Shown: positions 9,321 to 17,657 of the stretch, piece by piece
Numbering within the stretch: position 1 is the stretch's first letter
How the letters are laid out: every line of letters begins with the position of its first letter
NCBI RefSeq assembly: GCF_001544695.2
Contig: NZ_FCOM02000016.1
Coordinates: 62,001 to 126,000 of the forward strand
DNA from: Caballeronia arvi
GTDB taxonomy: Bacteria > Pseudomonadota > Gammaproteobacteria > Burkholderiales > Burkholderiaceae
Length of the DNA stretch: 64,000 nt
Direction: 5' to 3'
Translations under genes and position numbers: made by a program
The notes under the pieces: generated by a model
Databases searched by the model: none
The model's input: only the letters and a program-made list of their open reading frames with translations
What the model was told of the DNA's origin: nothing

Positions 9321-9761
9321 TTACTTCATCTCGATGGCGACACTTCCCGTCTCCAGCAACGACTTGAGATTGGAGAGAATCTTGGGCCAGCCGCCCGACA
9401 CGGCCTCGATGAACTTGCGGCCCTCGCTCACGTGCGTGACGGTGAGCTTCACGGCAGCGTCGCCCTGCCTTTCGATTTCGTAAGTGCAGCGCGACCAGCC
9501 TTCATCCTTCAGATCGTCGCGGAATTCGTTGCGCCATTTCAGCACGAGGCGCTGGCCCGGCTCCGCTTCGAGCACTTCCCCCGAATCCGCGACGCGTCCA
9601 TCGGAAAACAGCATCTTCCACGCCGAGCCGACGGTCCAGTCGGATTCCTGGTGCATCGCGAACCAGTACCTCTTCTGCCACTCGGGCGATGTCAGCGCGT
9701 CCCACAACTTCTCGGGCGTCGTGCGAATGTAGGTGACATAGACAAAGGTTTCACTGGTCAT
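9321..9761 (-). CDS. SRPBCC / AHSA1-domain protein
   Basis: 146-residue START/Bet v1-like small-ligand or Hsp90-activator-type domain protein. ATG 9761 is chosen because the protein then opens MTSETFVYVTYIRTTPEKLW, the family N-terminus. The conserved WDALTSPEWQKRYW and GGWPKILSNLKSLLE ends are seen. The reading frame overlaps the 3' end of the ArsR gene by 11 bases, so it is the second gene of a translationally coupled pair. ArsR+AHSA1 pairs are common in proteobacteria, but their ligand is usually unknown. Nothing is broken or missing. Confidence 0.9.
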   Translation of the reverse strand: MTSETFVYVTYIRTTPEKLWDALTSPEWQKRYWFAMHQESDWTVGSAWKMLFSDGRVADSGEVLEAEPGQRLVLKWRNEFRDDLKDEGWSRCTYEIERQGDAAVKLTVTHVSEGRKFIEAVSGGWPKILSNLKSLLETGSVAIEMK

Positions 9762-10077
9762 GATCGTCTCCTTCAAGCGTGCGTTTGAGGTCGGACAGCG
9801 CATCCAGGCGCGGAAGCTCGAACTTGCTGATCCAGCGTCGCGCGATCTCGTGGATCGGCACCGGATTGAGAAAGTGACGCTTCTCGCGGCCGTGACGCTG
9901 CGTCGCCACGAGATTCGCGGCTTCGAGTATCGCGAGATGTTTCGACACAGCCTGGCGCGTCATGCGAAGGCCGTCGCACAGTTCGCCGAGCGTCTGGCCG
10001 TTCTCGACATGCAGCCGGTCGAGAAGCTGCCTGCGGCTCGCATCCGCCAGGGCGCGGAAAACCGAATCGTCATCCAT
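9751..10077 (-). CDS. ArsR-family transcriptional repressor
   Basis: 108-residue winged-helix repressor. The start is taken at ATG 10077 (MDDDSVFRALADASRRQLLD). A TTG five codons upstream lies inside a perfect palindrome that is more likely the operator. The HTH reads LCDGLRMTRQAVSKHLAILEAANLV at about residues 33-57, and the wing has RHGREKRHFLN. There is no Cys pair of the metal-sensing ArsR type in helix 3, so it is probably a non-metal sensor of the kind usually paired with AHSA1 genes. It is first in the operon with the AHSA1 gene and probably self-repressed through the palindrome at 10087-10106. Confidence 0.9.
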   Translation of the reverse strand: MDDDSVFRALADASRRQLLDRLHVENGQTLGELCDGLRMTRQAVSKHLAILEAANLVATQRHGREKRHFLNPVPIHEIARRWISKFELPRLDALSDLKRTLEGDDHDQ

Positions 10078-10086
10078 GAGGACATT

Positions 10087-10106
10087 ATGCAACCATTTGG
10101 TTGCAT
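10087..10106. promoter_or_regulatory. Perfect palindrome, likely operator of the ArsR gene
   Basis: A 20-base perfect inverted repeat with two 9-base arms and a 2-base centre, located 10 bases upstream of the ArsR start codon. The core arms read GCAACCA/TGGTTGC. Related ArsR repressors bind such short dyads over their own promoters; that role here is inferred from symmetry and position. Confidence 0.75.
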
Positions 10107-10135
10107 GTCAAGGCGAACTACACGACCCAAAACGA

Positions 10136-10170
10136 CGACGCCCCGGAAGCCTGAGGCTTCCGGGGCGTCG
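10136..10170 (-). terminator. Strong terminator for the 49-codon gene
   Basis: Perfect 16-bp inverted repeat (10136-10151 with 10155-10170) with a 3-base loop. On the minus strand it is followed by a TCGTTTT tract. It lies 37 bases after the stop of the small minus-strand gene at 10207-10356 and also shields it from the divergent ArsR promoter. Confidence 0.88.
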
Positions 10171-10206
10171 ACTGATGCGCTTGACCGGGCTGCTGCTGCG
10201 TGCTGC

Positions 10207-10356
10207 TTACTTACGGCGATACGATTCGACGAGAATCTCGCAGTTTTGCAGATGCAGTTGCAACGCGCGATTCCACTCACGACGCAGCGCAGCCTTTGCG
10301 GCGCGCAACGAGGAACCGAGCGAAACGAACAAGGATTGTTGAGCGGTGGTTTTCAT
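10207..10356 (-). CDS. Small basic protein of unknown function (49 aa)
   Basis: A 49-codon frame that begins MKTTAQQSLFVSLG and ends VESYRRK, followed by TAA. The composition is amphipathic: Ala/Leu/Arg-rich in the middle (SLRAAKAALRREWNRALQLH) with one Cys (39), so a single helix is likely. There is no signal peptide or membrane segment. It has about 100 bases of its own upstream region and a very strong terminator immediately downstream, so it is an independent transcript. I do not recognise the family. It could be a conserved Burkholderiaceae small protein or a dual-function RNA. Confidence 0.6.
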   Translation of the reverse strand: MKTTAQQSLFVSLGSSLRAAKAALRREWNRALQLHLQNCEILVESYRRK

Positions 10357-10463
10357 GAGCGTCTCGGGGTAAGTAGCTAAGGGATAACCCTGAATATACG
10401 CCGATTACGCTGCATTGCAACAACTTCTCAAAAAAGCAACAGGGTATTCCCTAGGTCCACCGG

Positions 10464-10931
10464 TCAGTTTTGCTGCGGCGAATCGGGCGTGAGCTGCACG
10501 CCCTTCTTGAAAATGAAGCACCCATATCCGCGCGTTTCGCCCGTCGCGATCACGCAGTAGGCGTTTTTCGCGCGCTCATAGAACGCGAAACGCTCGATCG
10601 ATGCGAACGGCACCGCGCGGCTTTCGGCGGCGTCGATTTCTCGCTGCGCTTCGTGCTGAACCGCGGGCAGCGCGGCCGCATCGCCGACGACTTCCATGCG
10701 CTCGGCAGGATGCTCGACGAACGTATCCAGCGGCAACACCGACAGCACAGCCCGCACCGCGCGCGGCGCGCTCACGCCGTCGAGCCGCAGCACGCGGCCG
10801 AGCACGGTCCGTCGCGCGACGGAATCGGCGGGAAAGTTGGCGTCGCAGATCACGACTTCGTCGCCGTGCCCCATCGCGCAGAGGGCGTGGAGGATGTCGG
10901 GATTGAGCAGCGGATCGATGTTCTTCAACAT
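10464..10931 (-). CDS. fucU: RbsD/FucU-family sugar mutarotase
   Basis: 155-residue cytosolic mutarotase that interconverts sugar anomers (L-fucose or D-ribose). It opens MLKNIDPLLNPDILHALCAMGHGDEVVICDANFPA. The His in GHGDE (about residue 22) and the Asp in CDANFPA are the conserved active-site residues. The C-terminal FYERAKNAYCVIATGETRGYGCFIFKKGV is the FucU ending with the Tyr/Lys pair. Length fits FucU (140-155) better than RbsD (139). It is isolated, with no ribose or fucose transporter beside it. The sugar-acid operon at 14.6-17.5 kb may belong to the same pathway, which is inference. Confidence 0.88.
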   Translation of the reverse strand: MLKNIDPLLNPDILHALCAMGHGDEVVICDANFPADSVARRTVLGRVLRLDGVSAPRAVRAVLSVLPLDTFVEHPAERMEVVGDAAALPAVQHEAQREIDAAESRAVPFASIERFAFYERAKNAYCVIATGETRGYGCFIFKKGVQLTPDSPQQN

Positions 10932-10990
10932 GTTTTCTTGTTCTCCATGACGTAAGACCGGCCGAATCTATGGTACCCGCCGCGGCACGC

Positions 10991-12112
10991 CTACGGCACG
11001 AGCAGGTCGCCCGTGCGCGCCGCGTCTTCGCCCGCGATACGCGCTACCAGCATGCCCGCCGTCGCGAAACGCGTCCAGTGGCGCGCGTACAGCACGCCGT
11101 CCGTCTGCGCGACGAGCGGCACGAGCCGGTCGTCGAGCGGATCGAGCACGTCGGCGATGATGTCGCCCGCGCGCACCGTCTCTCCGACTTCCCGCCGATG
11201 CAGGATCACGCCCGACACCGGCGTATGCAGGTACTCGCATCCGGCGAGCGGCGTTGCGGGACGACGCAGCGCCGGCAGCTCCGGCGCGTCGCCCGGAATC
11301 ATCCCGATGTGCGTCAGATAGTCGACGATCGCCTGCGCATCGCGCGCCGCCATTTCATGCGATACGTCGCGCACGCCGCGCAGTTCCAGCGTGACCGGCG
11401 TCATGCCCTGCGGAATCGGAAAACGCTCGCCGAACACGCCGCGCAGATAGCGCCACGCCGAAGCGCACGCTTCGTCGAATGGCTCGCCGCCGGAGACTTC
11501 CGCGAGCAGTTGCGCGTCGCTACCGAGAAAGCGCGCGAGCGGCTCGACCGCGGGCCACGCCTCGGGCGTCGTGTAGAGATGTGCGACGGCTTCCCAGTCG
11601 CAATGAAGATCGATGACGAGATCCGCGTCGCACGCGAGCTTCATCAGTTCGATGCGTTGCGAATCGAGCTCGGTAGACGGTGTCAGCGCCGCGAAGTGCT
11701 CGCGCAGGGCGGCGCGGATGAGCCGCGCGTTATGGGTCGCATCGTCCGTCAGGCAGTGCTTCAGTTTCAGCGCCAGCGCGGGTCCGGCCTCGGGAAAACG
11801 CCGGTTGAAATCCTGGCCCGAACGCATCTCGAAGCGGCCCATCTGCGCGCCGAACCAGTGCTGATTCAGCCCCGCCGGATTGGCGACCGGCACGAGAACG
11901 ACGCGCGCGGCAAGCCGTCCGGCCGCTTCCAGTTCGGCGAAATGCCGCTTCAGATACCACGCGACGACCATGCCCGGCAGTTCGTCCGCATGCAGCGAGG
12001 CCTGGATATAGACCTTCGGCGATGTATCGTCGTCCCGGCCGAACGCGTAGCTCGTGATCGCGCGCCCGGTGCCGAGCGACGCGCAAACGAGCGGATGGTG
12101 ATGAACCTGCAT
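10991..12112 (-). CDS. Succinylglutamate desuccinylase/aspartoacylase-family zinc hydrolase
   Basis: 373-residue M14-like amidohydrolase. The zinc ligands are seen in ASLHADELPGM (His and Glu, about residues 39-43), with the later His in VIDLHCDWEA. NPAGLNQHWFG and GQDFNRRFPE carry the substrate Arg/Asn residues. The C-terminal beta domain with GVILHRREVGETVRAGDIIADV looks like the barrel-sandwich part of AstE/AspA relatives. It probably removes an acyl group from an amino acid or peptide. The adjacent amino-acid binding protein is compatible with that, but a terminator lies between them. The exact substrate is unknown. Confidence 0.85.
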   Translation of the reverse strand: MQVHHHPLVCASLGTGRAITSYAFGRDDDTSPKVYIQASLHADELPGMVVAWYLKRHFAELEAAGRLAARVVLVPVANPAGLNQHWFGAQMGRFEMRSGQDFNRRFPEAGPALALKLKHCLTDDATHNARLIRAALREHFAALTPSTELDSQRIELMKLACDADLVIDLHCDWEAVAHLYTTPEAWPAVEPLARFLGSDAQLLAEVSGGEPFDEACASAWRYLRGVFGERFPIPQGMTPVTLELRGVRDVSHEMAARDAQAIVDYLTHIGMIPGDAPELPALRRPATPLAGCEYLHTPVSGVILHRREVGETVRAGDIIADVLDPLDDRLVPLVAQTDGVLYARHWTRFATAGMLVARIAGEDAARTGDLLVP

Positions 12113-12130
12113 CTTTTCGAAAGCTCTCGT

Positions 12131-12164
12131 GAAAAAAGAAAGGCACCGCGAACGATGCCTTTCC
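12131..12164 (-). terminator. Terminator after the amino-acid-binding protein gene
   Basis: 8-bp inverted repeat (12139-12146 with 12157-12164). On the minus strand it is followed by a run of T residues (12133-12138). It lies 24 bases after the binding-protein stop. The stem is short and AT-containing, so some readthrough into the AstE-like gene is possible. Confidence 0.7.
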
Positions 12165-12187
12165 CGTGCGAACGTGTCAGACGGCGA

Positions 12188-12985
12188 TTACTGGATCGAG
12201 ATATCGGTCTCGAAGTACTTCGCCATGATGCGCTTGAACGTGCCGTTCTTCCTGATCTCGGCGAACGCGCTGTTCAGGCCGTTCTTCAGGTCGGCATCGC
12301 CCTTGCGCAGACCGATGGCCGTGCCCGGACCGATGATCGCCTTGTCTTCGACGATCGTCCCGACGAGCGCGAACGGCTTGCCCTGCGGCTTCTTCAGAAA
12401 ACCGATGGCGGCTTGCGCGGCATCGGTGAACATCGCGTCGATGCGGCCCGCGACCAGATCGGCCTCGACCTGTTCCTGATCGCCGTAAGCCACGACCGTC
12501 ACGCCCTGCGGTTCCCACTTCACCTTCGCGTAGCGCTCCTGCACCGTGCCCTGCTCCACGCCGACGCGCTTGCCCTTGAGCGCCTGCGCCGTCGGCAGGA
12601 TGCCGGAGCCCGCGCGCGCGACGAGCTGCGCATGCGTGTCGTAGAGCGGATCGGTGAAATCGATCTGCTTGAGTCGCTCTTCAGTGATGCCCATGTCGGA
12701 CAGCACGGCGTCGAACTTGCGCGCCTTCAGGCCGGGAATCATGCCGTCGAAATTGTTCTCGACCCATACGCACTTGACCTTCATCTGCCCGCAAAGCGCA
12801 TTGCCGAGGTCGATGTCGAAACCGGCGAGCTTGCCATCGGCCTGCTTGGATTCGAACGGAGGATAGGACGGATCGACGGCGAAACGGATTTGCGTGATTT
12901 CTTTGGCTTGCGCGGAAATGGAAACGGCGGCGAGTGCGGCAATGACAGAACACACAGCGAGCGATGCAGACTTCTTGAATGACAT
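12188..12985 (-). CDS. Periplasmic polar-amino-acid-binding protein (ArgT/HisJ family)
   Basis: 265-residue solute-binding protein, family 3. ATG 12985 gives a proper signal peptide MSFKKSASLAVCSVIAALAA ending AQAKE; the frame open further upstream lacks one. The mature protein has the family motif RFAVDPSYPPFESK, GFDIDLGNALCGQM, and the amino-acid-binding segments DAVLSDMGITEERLKQIDF and GKRVGVEQGTVQERY. The two Cys in NALCGQMKVKCVW match the disulfide of the lysine/arginine/ornithine and histidine proteins. No permease or ATPase gene is next to it, so it either serves a transporter encoded elsewhere or is an orphan. Confidence 0.92.
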   Translation of the reverse strand: MSFKKSASLAVCSVIAALAAVSISAQAKEITQIRFAVDPSYPPFESKQADGKLAGFDIDLGNALCGQMKVKCVWVENNFDGMIPGLKARKFDAVLSDMGITEERLKQIDFTDPLYDTHAQLVARAGSGILPTAQALKGKRVGVEQGTVQERYAKVKWEPQGVTVVAYGDQEQVEADLVAGRIDAMFTDAAQAAIGFLKKPQGKPFALVGTIVEDKAIIGPGTAIGLRKGDADLKNGLNSAFAEIRKNGTFKRIMAKYFETDISIQ

Positions 12986-13100
12986 GCTTTTCCTTCGGGA
13001 CTTTCGATGAGACGGCGAGACAGTGCGCGAGCAATCTCGCGCAATTGCGCGCAAAACCGCGAATGGTAACAAAAACCCACGATTCAGCGCACGACCTCCG

Positions 13101-14195
13101 TCAAGGCACGACTGAAAGAAACAGGAAAGCCGCGAAGATCACGAGATGCACGACGCCTTGCAGGACCGTCGAGCGGCCCGTGCCGAGCGTGATGACGGAC
13201 ACGAGCAGCGTGAGCGCCAGCATGACGATTTCCTTGTTCGCGAGTCCGAGCGCGATCGGCTGGCCGATGACGATCGATACGACCGCCACCGTCGGAATCG
13301 TCAGGCCGATGCTCGCGAGCGCGGAGCCGAGCGCGAGATTCAGGCTCGTCTGCAGGCGGTTCAGGCGCGCCGCGCGCAACGCGGCGAGGGCTTCGGGCAA
13401 CAGCACGAGCGCGGCGATCACGACGCCCACCAGGGCTTCGGGCGCACCCGCCGCCGCGATGCCCGCCTCGACCGCCGGCGACAGCAGCTTCGCGAGCCCG
13501 ACCACCGACACGAGCGACAGCATCAGAAACACGAGCGCGATCCACGCCTCGCGGCTCGTCGGCGGCGGCGCGTGGGGCGCGTCGTCTTCCGCGCGCGCAT
13601 CGGCGGCGACGGGCGGCGTGTACGGCAGAAAATAATCGCGATGACGGATCGTCTGCACGAACACGAACGTCACGTACAGCACGAGCGAAATCACGCCGAC
13701 GAAAATCAGTTGCGACGTGGACAGCGCAGGCCCCACGACCGTGCTGGTGAAGTTCGGCAGCACGAGCGTGAGCACGGACAACGCGCAGAGAATCGCGAGC
13801 GCCGCGCTCGCGCCTTGCAGTTGAAAGTCCTGCACGTGATGCCGCAAGCCGCCGACCAGCAAACACAGTCCGACGATGCCGCAACCGCAGATCATGATCG
13901 CGGCGAACACGGTATCGCGCGGCAGGCCGGCTTTTTCCGGGCCGCCGGAGAGCATCACCGAGACGATCAGCGCGACCTCGATCACCGTGACGGCAACCGC
14001 GAGCACCAGCGTGCCGAACGGCTCGCCGACCCGATGCGCGACCACTTCCGCGTGATGCACGGCCGCGAACACCGCAAATGCCAGCGCGATGGACGCGAGC
14101 GCGATCAGCACGCCGCCGTGAATGACCGAGGCCGCGCCGAGCACGACGAGCGCGAGTATGGGGGTAACGAGGGTCCAGTCCAGTTTGAGTTTCAT
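13101..14195 (-). CDS. chaA: Ca2+/H+ (Na+/H+) antiporter ChaA
   Basis: 364-residue inner-membrane cation antiporter of the CaCA superfamily. ATG 14195 is chosen because the protein begins MKLKLDWTLVTPILALVVLG; the frame upstream is nonsense. The alpha-repeats are visible as EPFGTLVLAVAVTVIEVALI (about residues 58-77) and LVLLPEALAALRAARLNRLQTSLNLALGSALASIGLT, with the acidic residues that carry the ion. A charged cytoplasmic loop (DARAEDDAPHAPPP) splits the two halves as in ChaA. It stands alone on the minus strand. It likely exports Ca2+ or Na+/K+ at alkaline pH. Confidence 0.92.
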   Translation of the reverse strand: MKLKLDWTLVTPILALVVLGAASVIHGGVLIALASIALAFAVFAAVHHAEVVAHRVGEPFGTLVLAVAVTVIEVALIVSVMLSGGPEKAGLPRDTVFAAIMICGCGIVGLCLLVGGLRHHVQDFQLQGASAALAILCALSVLTLVLPNFTSTVVGPALSTSQLIFVGVISLVLYVTFVFVQTIRHRDYFLPYTPPVAADARAEDDAPHAPPPTSREAWIALVFLMLSLVSVVGLAKLLSPAVEAGIAAAGAPEALVGVVIAALVLLPEALAALRAARLNRLQTSLNLALGSALASIGLTIPTVAVVSIVIGQPIALGLANKEIVMLALTLLVSVITLGTGRSTVLQGVVHLVIFAAFLFLSVVP

Positions 14196-14577
14196 CGGCG
14201 CTCCGGGCGGATCGGGTGAATGGGATCGTCGGCTCATGCGATGTGGCCACAAGGTCGCAGCAAAAACGCGCCGAATGCGTCGGACCCGTTCGGGCGGCGC
14301 GCGTGCAGGGAAATTGCCGTGACAAAGGGCCGCAGACCATCGGCATGATAGCGAAAACCCCGCGCGGCGCGTGTTCTCGCGCACGGGTTTGCCATCGGGC
14401 GAATTATTCAGGCAATGGTCGGAGATTAGGGCTTGAGCGTCGTCGGGGACAATCCGGGCGTCCGCTTCTAAGCGGGCTAGGCGCTCACAGTGCCGAACGG
14501 GGGAGGCTCGGCAGGAATTTGGCAAGATGAACGCGCACAAAGCCGCCCGCAAGCACGGCCCTGCGCGCTCGCGCACG
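14196..14577. other. Intergenic region between chaA and the MFS gene
   Basis: About 380 bases without a supported gene. It presumably holds the chaA promoter (read leftward) and the 3' untranslated end of the MFS operon. A weak GC-rich dyad around 14355-14385 was noticed, without a T-run. I see nothing else in it. Confidence 0.45.
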
Positions 14578-15894
14578 TCATGCGCTGCCGCTTTCCCTGA
14601 AGTAGAGACGCCGCGGCAAGCCCCATACGATCAGCATCGCGCCGAGCAGGCAAGCGAACGCGATCGCGTAGAGGCCGGGCGTCGCGCTGCCGGTCATCGT
14701 CTTCACCTTGCCGACCATGTACGGACTGATGATGCCGCCGAACTGCCCCACCGAATTGATGAGCGCGATGCCGCTCGCCGCCGCGATGCCGGTGAGAAAG
14801 CGCGTCGGCAAGATCCAGAACAGACCCAGCGACGTGATGATCCCGGTCGCCGCGATCGTCAGCCCGATCACGAGCATCACCGTGTTGCCCGGAAAGAAGC
14901 CGCACAGCACGTAACCGACCGTGCCCGCGAGCGCGCATGCGCCGAGATGCCAGCGGCGCTCGCCGGTCCGGTCCGAGTGCCTGCCGATCAGAATCATGCC
15001 GATGCCCGCGACCGCGTAGGGCAGCATCGAGATCAGGCCGATCATGAACGGATCGCTCGTGCCCGCGGTCTTCACGAGCTGCGGCATCCAGAAGACGAGG
15101 CCGTAGATGCCCATCGCGAGAAAGAGATAGATGAGCGCCATCACGAGCGTCACGGGCTCGCTGAGCGCCGCTTTCAGCGAATGCACTTCGCCCACTTTCG
15201 GATCGCTCGCGAGTTGTGCCTTGAGCGCGCGTTTTTCGTCGGCGTCGAGCCATTTCGCGTGATCGACGTCGTCATCGACGAAAGCGAGCACGACGAAGCC
15301 GAGCAGCACCGACGGAATGCCTTCGAGCAGAAAGAGCCATTGCCAGCCGGGCATGCCGTTGAGGCCATCGCAGAACTTCATGATCGCGCCCGAGAGCGGG
15401 CTGCCGATGATCCCGCACAGCGCGATCGACGCCATGAAAAACGAATTGATGCGCCCGCGCCGCGACGACGGAAACCACTTCGTGAAGAAGTACAGCGCGC
15501 CCGGCACGAAGCCCGCTTCGAGCGCGCCGATCAGAAAGCGCAGCACGTAGAACCACGTGTCGGTGCGCACGAACATCATGCACGCCGATGCGATGCCCCA
15601 CGTGATCATGATGCGCGCGATCCAGCGCTTCGCCCCGACGCGATGCAGAACGATATTGCTTGGCACTTCGAACAAAAAGTATCCGACGAAGAACACGCTT
15701 GCACCGAAGCCGTACATCGCATCGGAGAAGCCGAGTTCGCTTTGCATCTGCAGCTTCGCGAAGCTGATATTGATGCGGTCGAGATACGAAAACACGAAGC
15801 ATGCGACGAACAGCGGCACGAAGCGCCAGAACACCTTGCGGTAGATCTGGGCGTCGTCGTGCGCAAGCGCGCGCGGGGCGGCGATGGAATCCAC
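14578..15894 (-). CDS. MFS transporter, anion:cation symporter family (sugar acid/aromatic acid)
   Basis: 438-residue 12-helix carrier. It starts at GTG 15894 behind AAAGGAG. Family landmarks are YLDRINISFAKLQMQSELGFSDAMYGFGASVFFVGYFLFEVPSN in helices 1-2 and the RWIARIMITWGIASACM loop, typical of D-galactonate, tartrate and phthalate permeases of the ACS group. A long central loop (DDDVDHAKWLDADEKRAL) follows helix 6. It is third in an operon with FAH and SDR genes (33 bases after the SDR stop), so it likely imports the sugar acid that they degrade. The exact substrate is inferred only from context. Confidence 0.9.
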   Translation of the reverse strand: MDSIAAPRALAHDDAQIYRKVFWRFVPLFVACFVFSYLDRINISFAKLQMQSELGFSDAMYGFGASVFFVGYFLFEVPSNIVLHRVGAKRWIARIMITWGIASACMMFVRTDTWFYVLRFLIGALEAGFVPGALYFFTKWFPSSRRGRINSFFMASIALCGIIGSPLSGAIMKFCDGLNGMPGWQWLFLLEGIPSVLLGFVVLAFVDDDVDHAKWLDADEKRALKAQLASDPKVGEVHSLKAALSEPVTLVMALIYLFLAMGIYGLVFWMPQLVKTAGTSDPFMIGLISMLPYAVAGIGMILIGRHSDRTGERRWHLGACALAGTVGYVLCGFFPGNTVMLVIGLTIAATGIITSLGLFWILPTRFLTGIAAASGIALINSVGQFGGIISPYMVGKVKTMTGSATPGLYAIAFACLLGAMLIVWGLPRRLYFRESGSA

Positions 15895-15927
15895 GTTTGT
15901 CTCCTTTGGTTTTTATTGACCGCGGTA

Positions 15928-16680
15928 TCAGTAAGTCGCGCGCCCTCCCGACAGATCGAACACCGCGCCCGTCGTGAACGAATTCTCCGACGACACGAGC
16001 CACGCGACCATCGACGCGATCTCCTTCACTTCGACGAAGCGCCCGCGCGGAATCTTCGACAGCATGTAGTCGATATGCTCCTGCTTCATCTGCTCGAAGA
16101 TTTTCGTGCGCGCGGCGGCGGGCGTGATGGCGTTCACCGCGATATCGAGCCCGGCCGTTTCCTTGCCGAGGCTCTTGGTCAGCGCGATCACGCCGGCCTT
16201 CGCCGCGCTGTACGCCGACGCGTTCGGATTGCCTTCCTTGCCCGCGATCGACGCGATATTCACGATGCGTCCATAGCCGCGTGCAATCATGGATTTGACG
16301 ACCGCCTGGTTCACGTGAAAGGCCGCATTCAGATCGACGTCGATCACGCGCGCCCATTCTTCCGGCGCATAATCGGCGACCGACGCGTTCGCGCCCGCGA
16401 TGCCCGCGCTGTGCACGAGCACGTCGATCTTGTCGAAGCGCGCGAGCGTGGCCGACGTGGCGCGTGCAACGGCATCGCGATCGGTTAGATCGACGAGCAC
16501 GGTTTCCACGTCGCCGGCCTTCGCAAGTGAGGCGCGCGCTTCGGCCAGCGCGCCTTCATCGCGATCCCACAACGCGACACGCGCCCCGCCTTCGACGAGG
16601 CGCTGCGCCACCGCATAACCGATGCCCTGCGCCCCGCCCGTCACAACAGCCGCGCGATTCGTGAAGTCGTACCGGTTCAT
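15928..16680 (-). CDS. SDR dehydrogenase, probably 2-keto-3-deoxy-L-fuconate type
   Basis: 250-residue classical SDR. ATG 16680 overlaps the FAH stop as ATGA, so the two are translationally coupled. The protein begins MNRYDFTNRAAVVTGGAQGIG with the nucleotide motif at about residues 13-21. HSAG, the Ser in IVNIASIAGKEG and the YSAAK catalytic pair are present. The C-terminus FDLSGGRATY is typical. The pairing with a fumarylacetoacetase-type hydrolase and an ACS-family carrier is the pattern of non-phosphorylated L-fucose/L-rhamnose-type pathways, where this enzyme oxidises 2-keto-3-deoxy-L-fuconate. A generic 3-oxoacyl reductase name is the fallback. Confidence 0.85.
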   Translation of the reverse strand: MNRYDFTNRAAVVTGGAQGIGYAVAQRLVEGGARVALWDRDEGALAEARASLAKAGDVETVLVDLTDRDAVARATSATLARFDKIDVLVHSAGIAGANASVADYAPEEWARVIDVDLNAAFHVNQAVVKSMIARGYGRIVNIASIAGKEGNPNASAYSAAKAGVIALTKSLGKETAGLDIAVNAITPAAARTKIFEQMKQEHIDYMLSKIPRGRFVEVKEIASMVAWLVSSENSFTTGAVFDLSGGRATY

Positions 16681-17522
16681 GCGTTCACCGTGCGTTGTTG
16701 TTGTTCGCCCAGTCCTTCGATGCCGAGGCGCATCGTCTGCCCCGCGCGCAGATAGACCGGCTCGGGTTTCTGGCCCATGCCGACGCCCGGCGGCGTGCCC
16801 GTCGAAATGACATCGCCCGGTTGCAGGCTCATGAAGCGCGAAAGGTACGAGACGATCTCGCCGACCTTGAAGATCATCGTGCCGGTGTTGCCATTCTGAT
16901 AGCGCTTGCCGTCGACTTCGAGCCAGAGCGGCAGCTTGTGCGGATCGGGCACTTCGTCGGTGGTGACGAGCCACGGGCCGATCGGACCGAACGTGTCGCA
17001 GCCCTTGCCCTTGTCCCACGTGCCGCCGCGCTCGATCTGATACTCGCGCTCGGACACGTCGTTGATCACGCAATAACCGGCGACGTGGCTCATCGCGTCG
17101 GCTTCGTCGATATACGCGCCGCCCTTGCCGATCACGACGCCCAGTTCCACTTCCCAATCGGTCTTTTTCGAGCCGCGCGGAATGCGCACGTCGTCGTTCG
17201 GGCCGACGACCGCCGACAGCCATTTGTTGAACACGACCGGCTCGGCCGGCACCGGCAGATTCGATTCCGCCGCGTGATCGGCGTAGTTCAGCCCGATGCA
17301 GATGAACTTGCCGATGCGTCCCACGCACGGCCCGATGCGTTCGCCCGCAGGCACGCTCGGCAACGTCGACGGATCGAGCTTCGAAAGACGCGCGAGCGAT
17401 TCGGGCAGGAGCGCATCGCCGGCGATATCGCCGATGACGGCCGACAGATCGCGGATCGTGCCGTTGGAATCGAGAAGGCCGGGTTTTTCGCGGCCTGGCG
17501 CGCCGTATCGCAAGAGCTTCAT
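16677..17522 (-). CDS. Fumarylacetoacetate-hydrolase-family protein (diketo-sugar-acid hydrolase)
   Basis: 281-residue FAH-fold hydrolase. The N-terminal segment MKLLRYGAPGREKPGLLDSNGTIRDL is that of the ureidoglycolate lyase/2,4-diketo-3-deoxy-L-fuconate hydrolase subgroup. The metal-binding acidic residues lie in DWEVELGVVIGKGG (about residues 126-139), preceded by CIGLNYADHAAESN. The conserved GDVISTGTPPGVGMG ending is complete. It is the first gene of the FAH-SDR-MFS operon, divergent from the LysR gene. It probably cleaves the diketo sugar acid made by the SDR into pyruvate and a hydroxy acid. Historic annotation as ureidoglycolate lyase is common and probably wrong here. Confidence 0.88.
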   Translation of the reverse strand: MKLLRYGAPGREKPGLLDSNGTIRDLSAVIGDIAGDALLPESLARLSKLDPSTLPSVPAGERIGPCVGRIGKFICIGLNYADHAAESNLPVPAEPVVFNKWLSAVVGPNDDVRIPRGSKKTDWEVELGVVIGKGGAYIDEADAMSHVAGYCVINDVSEREYQIERGGTWDKGKGCDTFGPIGPWLVTTDEVPDPHKLPLWLEVDGKRYQNGNTGTMIFKVGEIVSYLSRFMSLQPGDVISTGTPPGVGMGQKPEPVYLRAGQTMRLGIEGLGEQQQRTVNA

Positions 17523-17657
17523 GGGTCGTGGCTTCCTTGAACAGTTGAACGGAAACCCACAATGTAGAGAACGCGGCGGCCCTTGAATAATGAAAGCTGC
17601 GGCACGGGCGATAACTTTGCGTTATCTTCGTGTTCTCCCTGATAAACCGTCGCGCGC

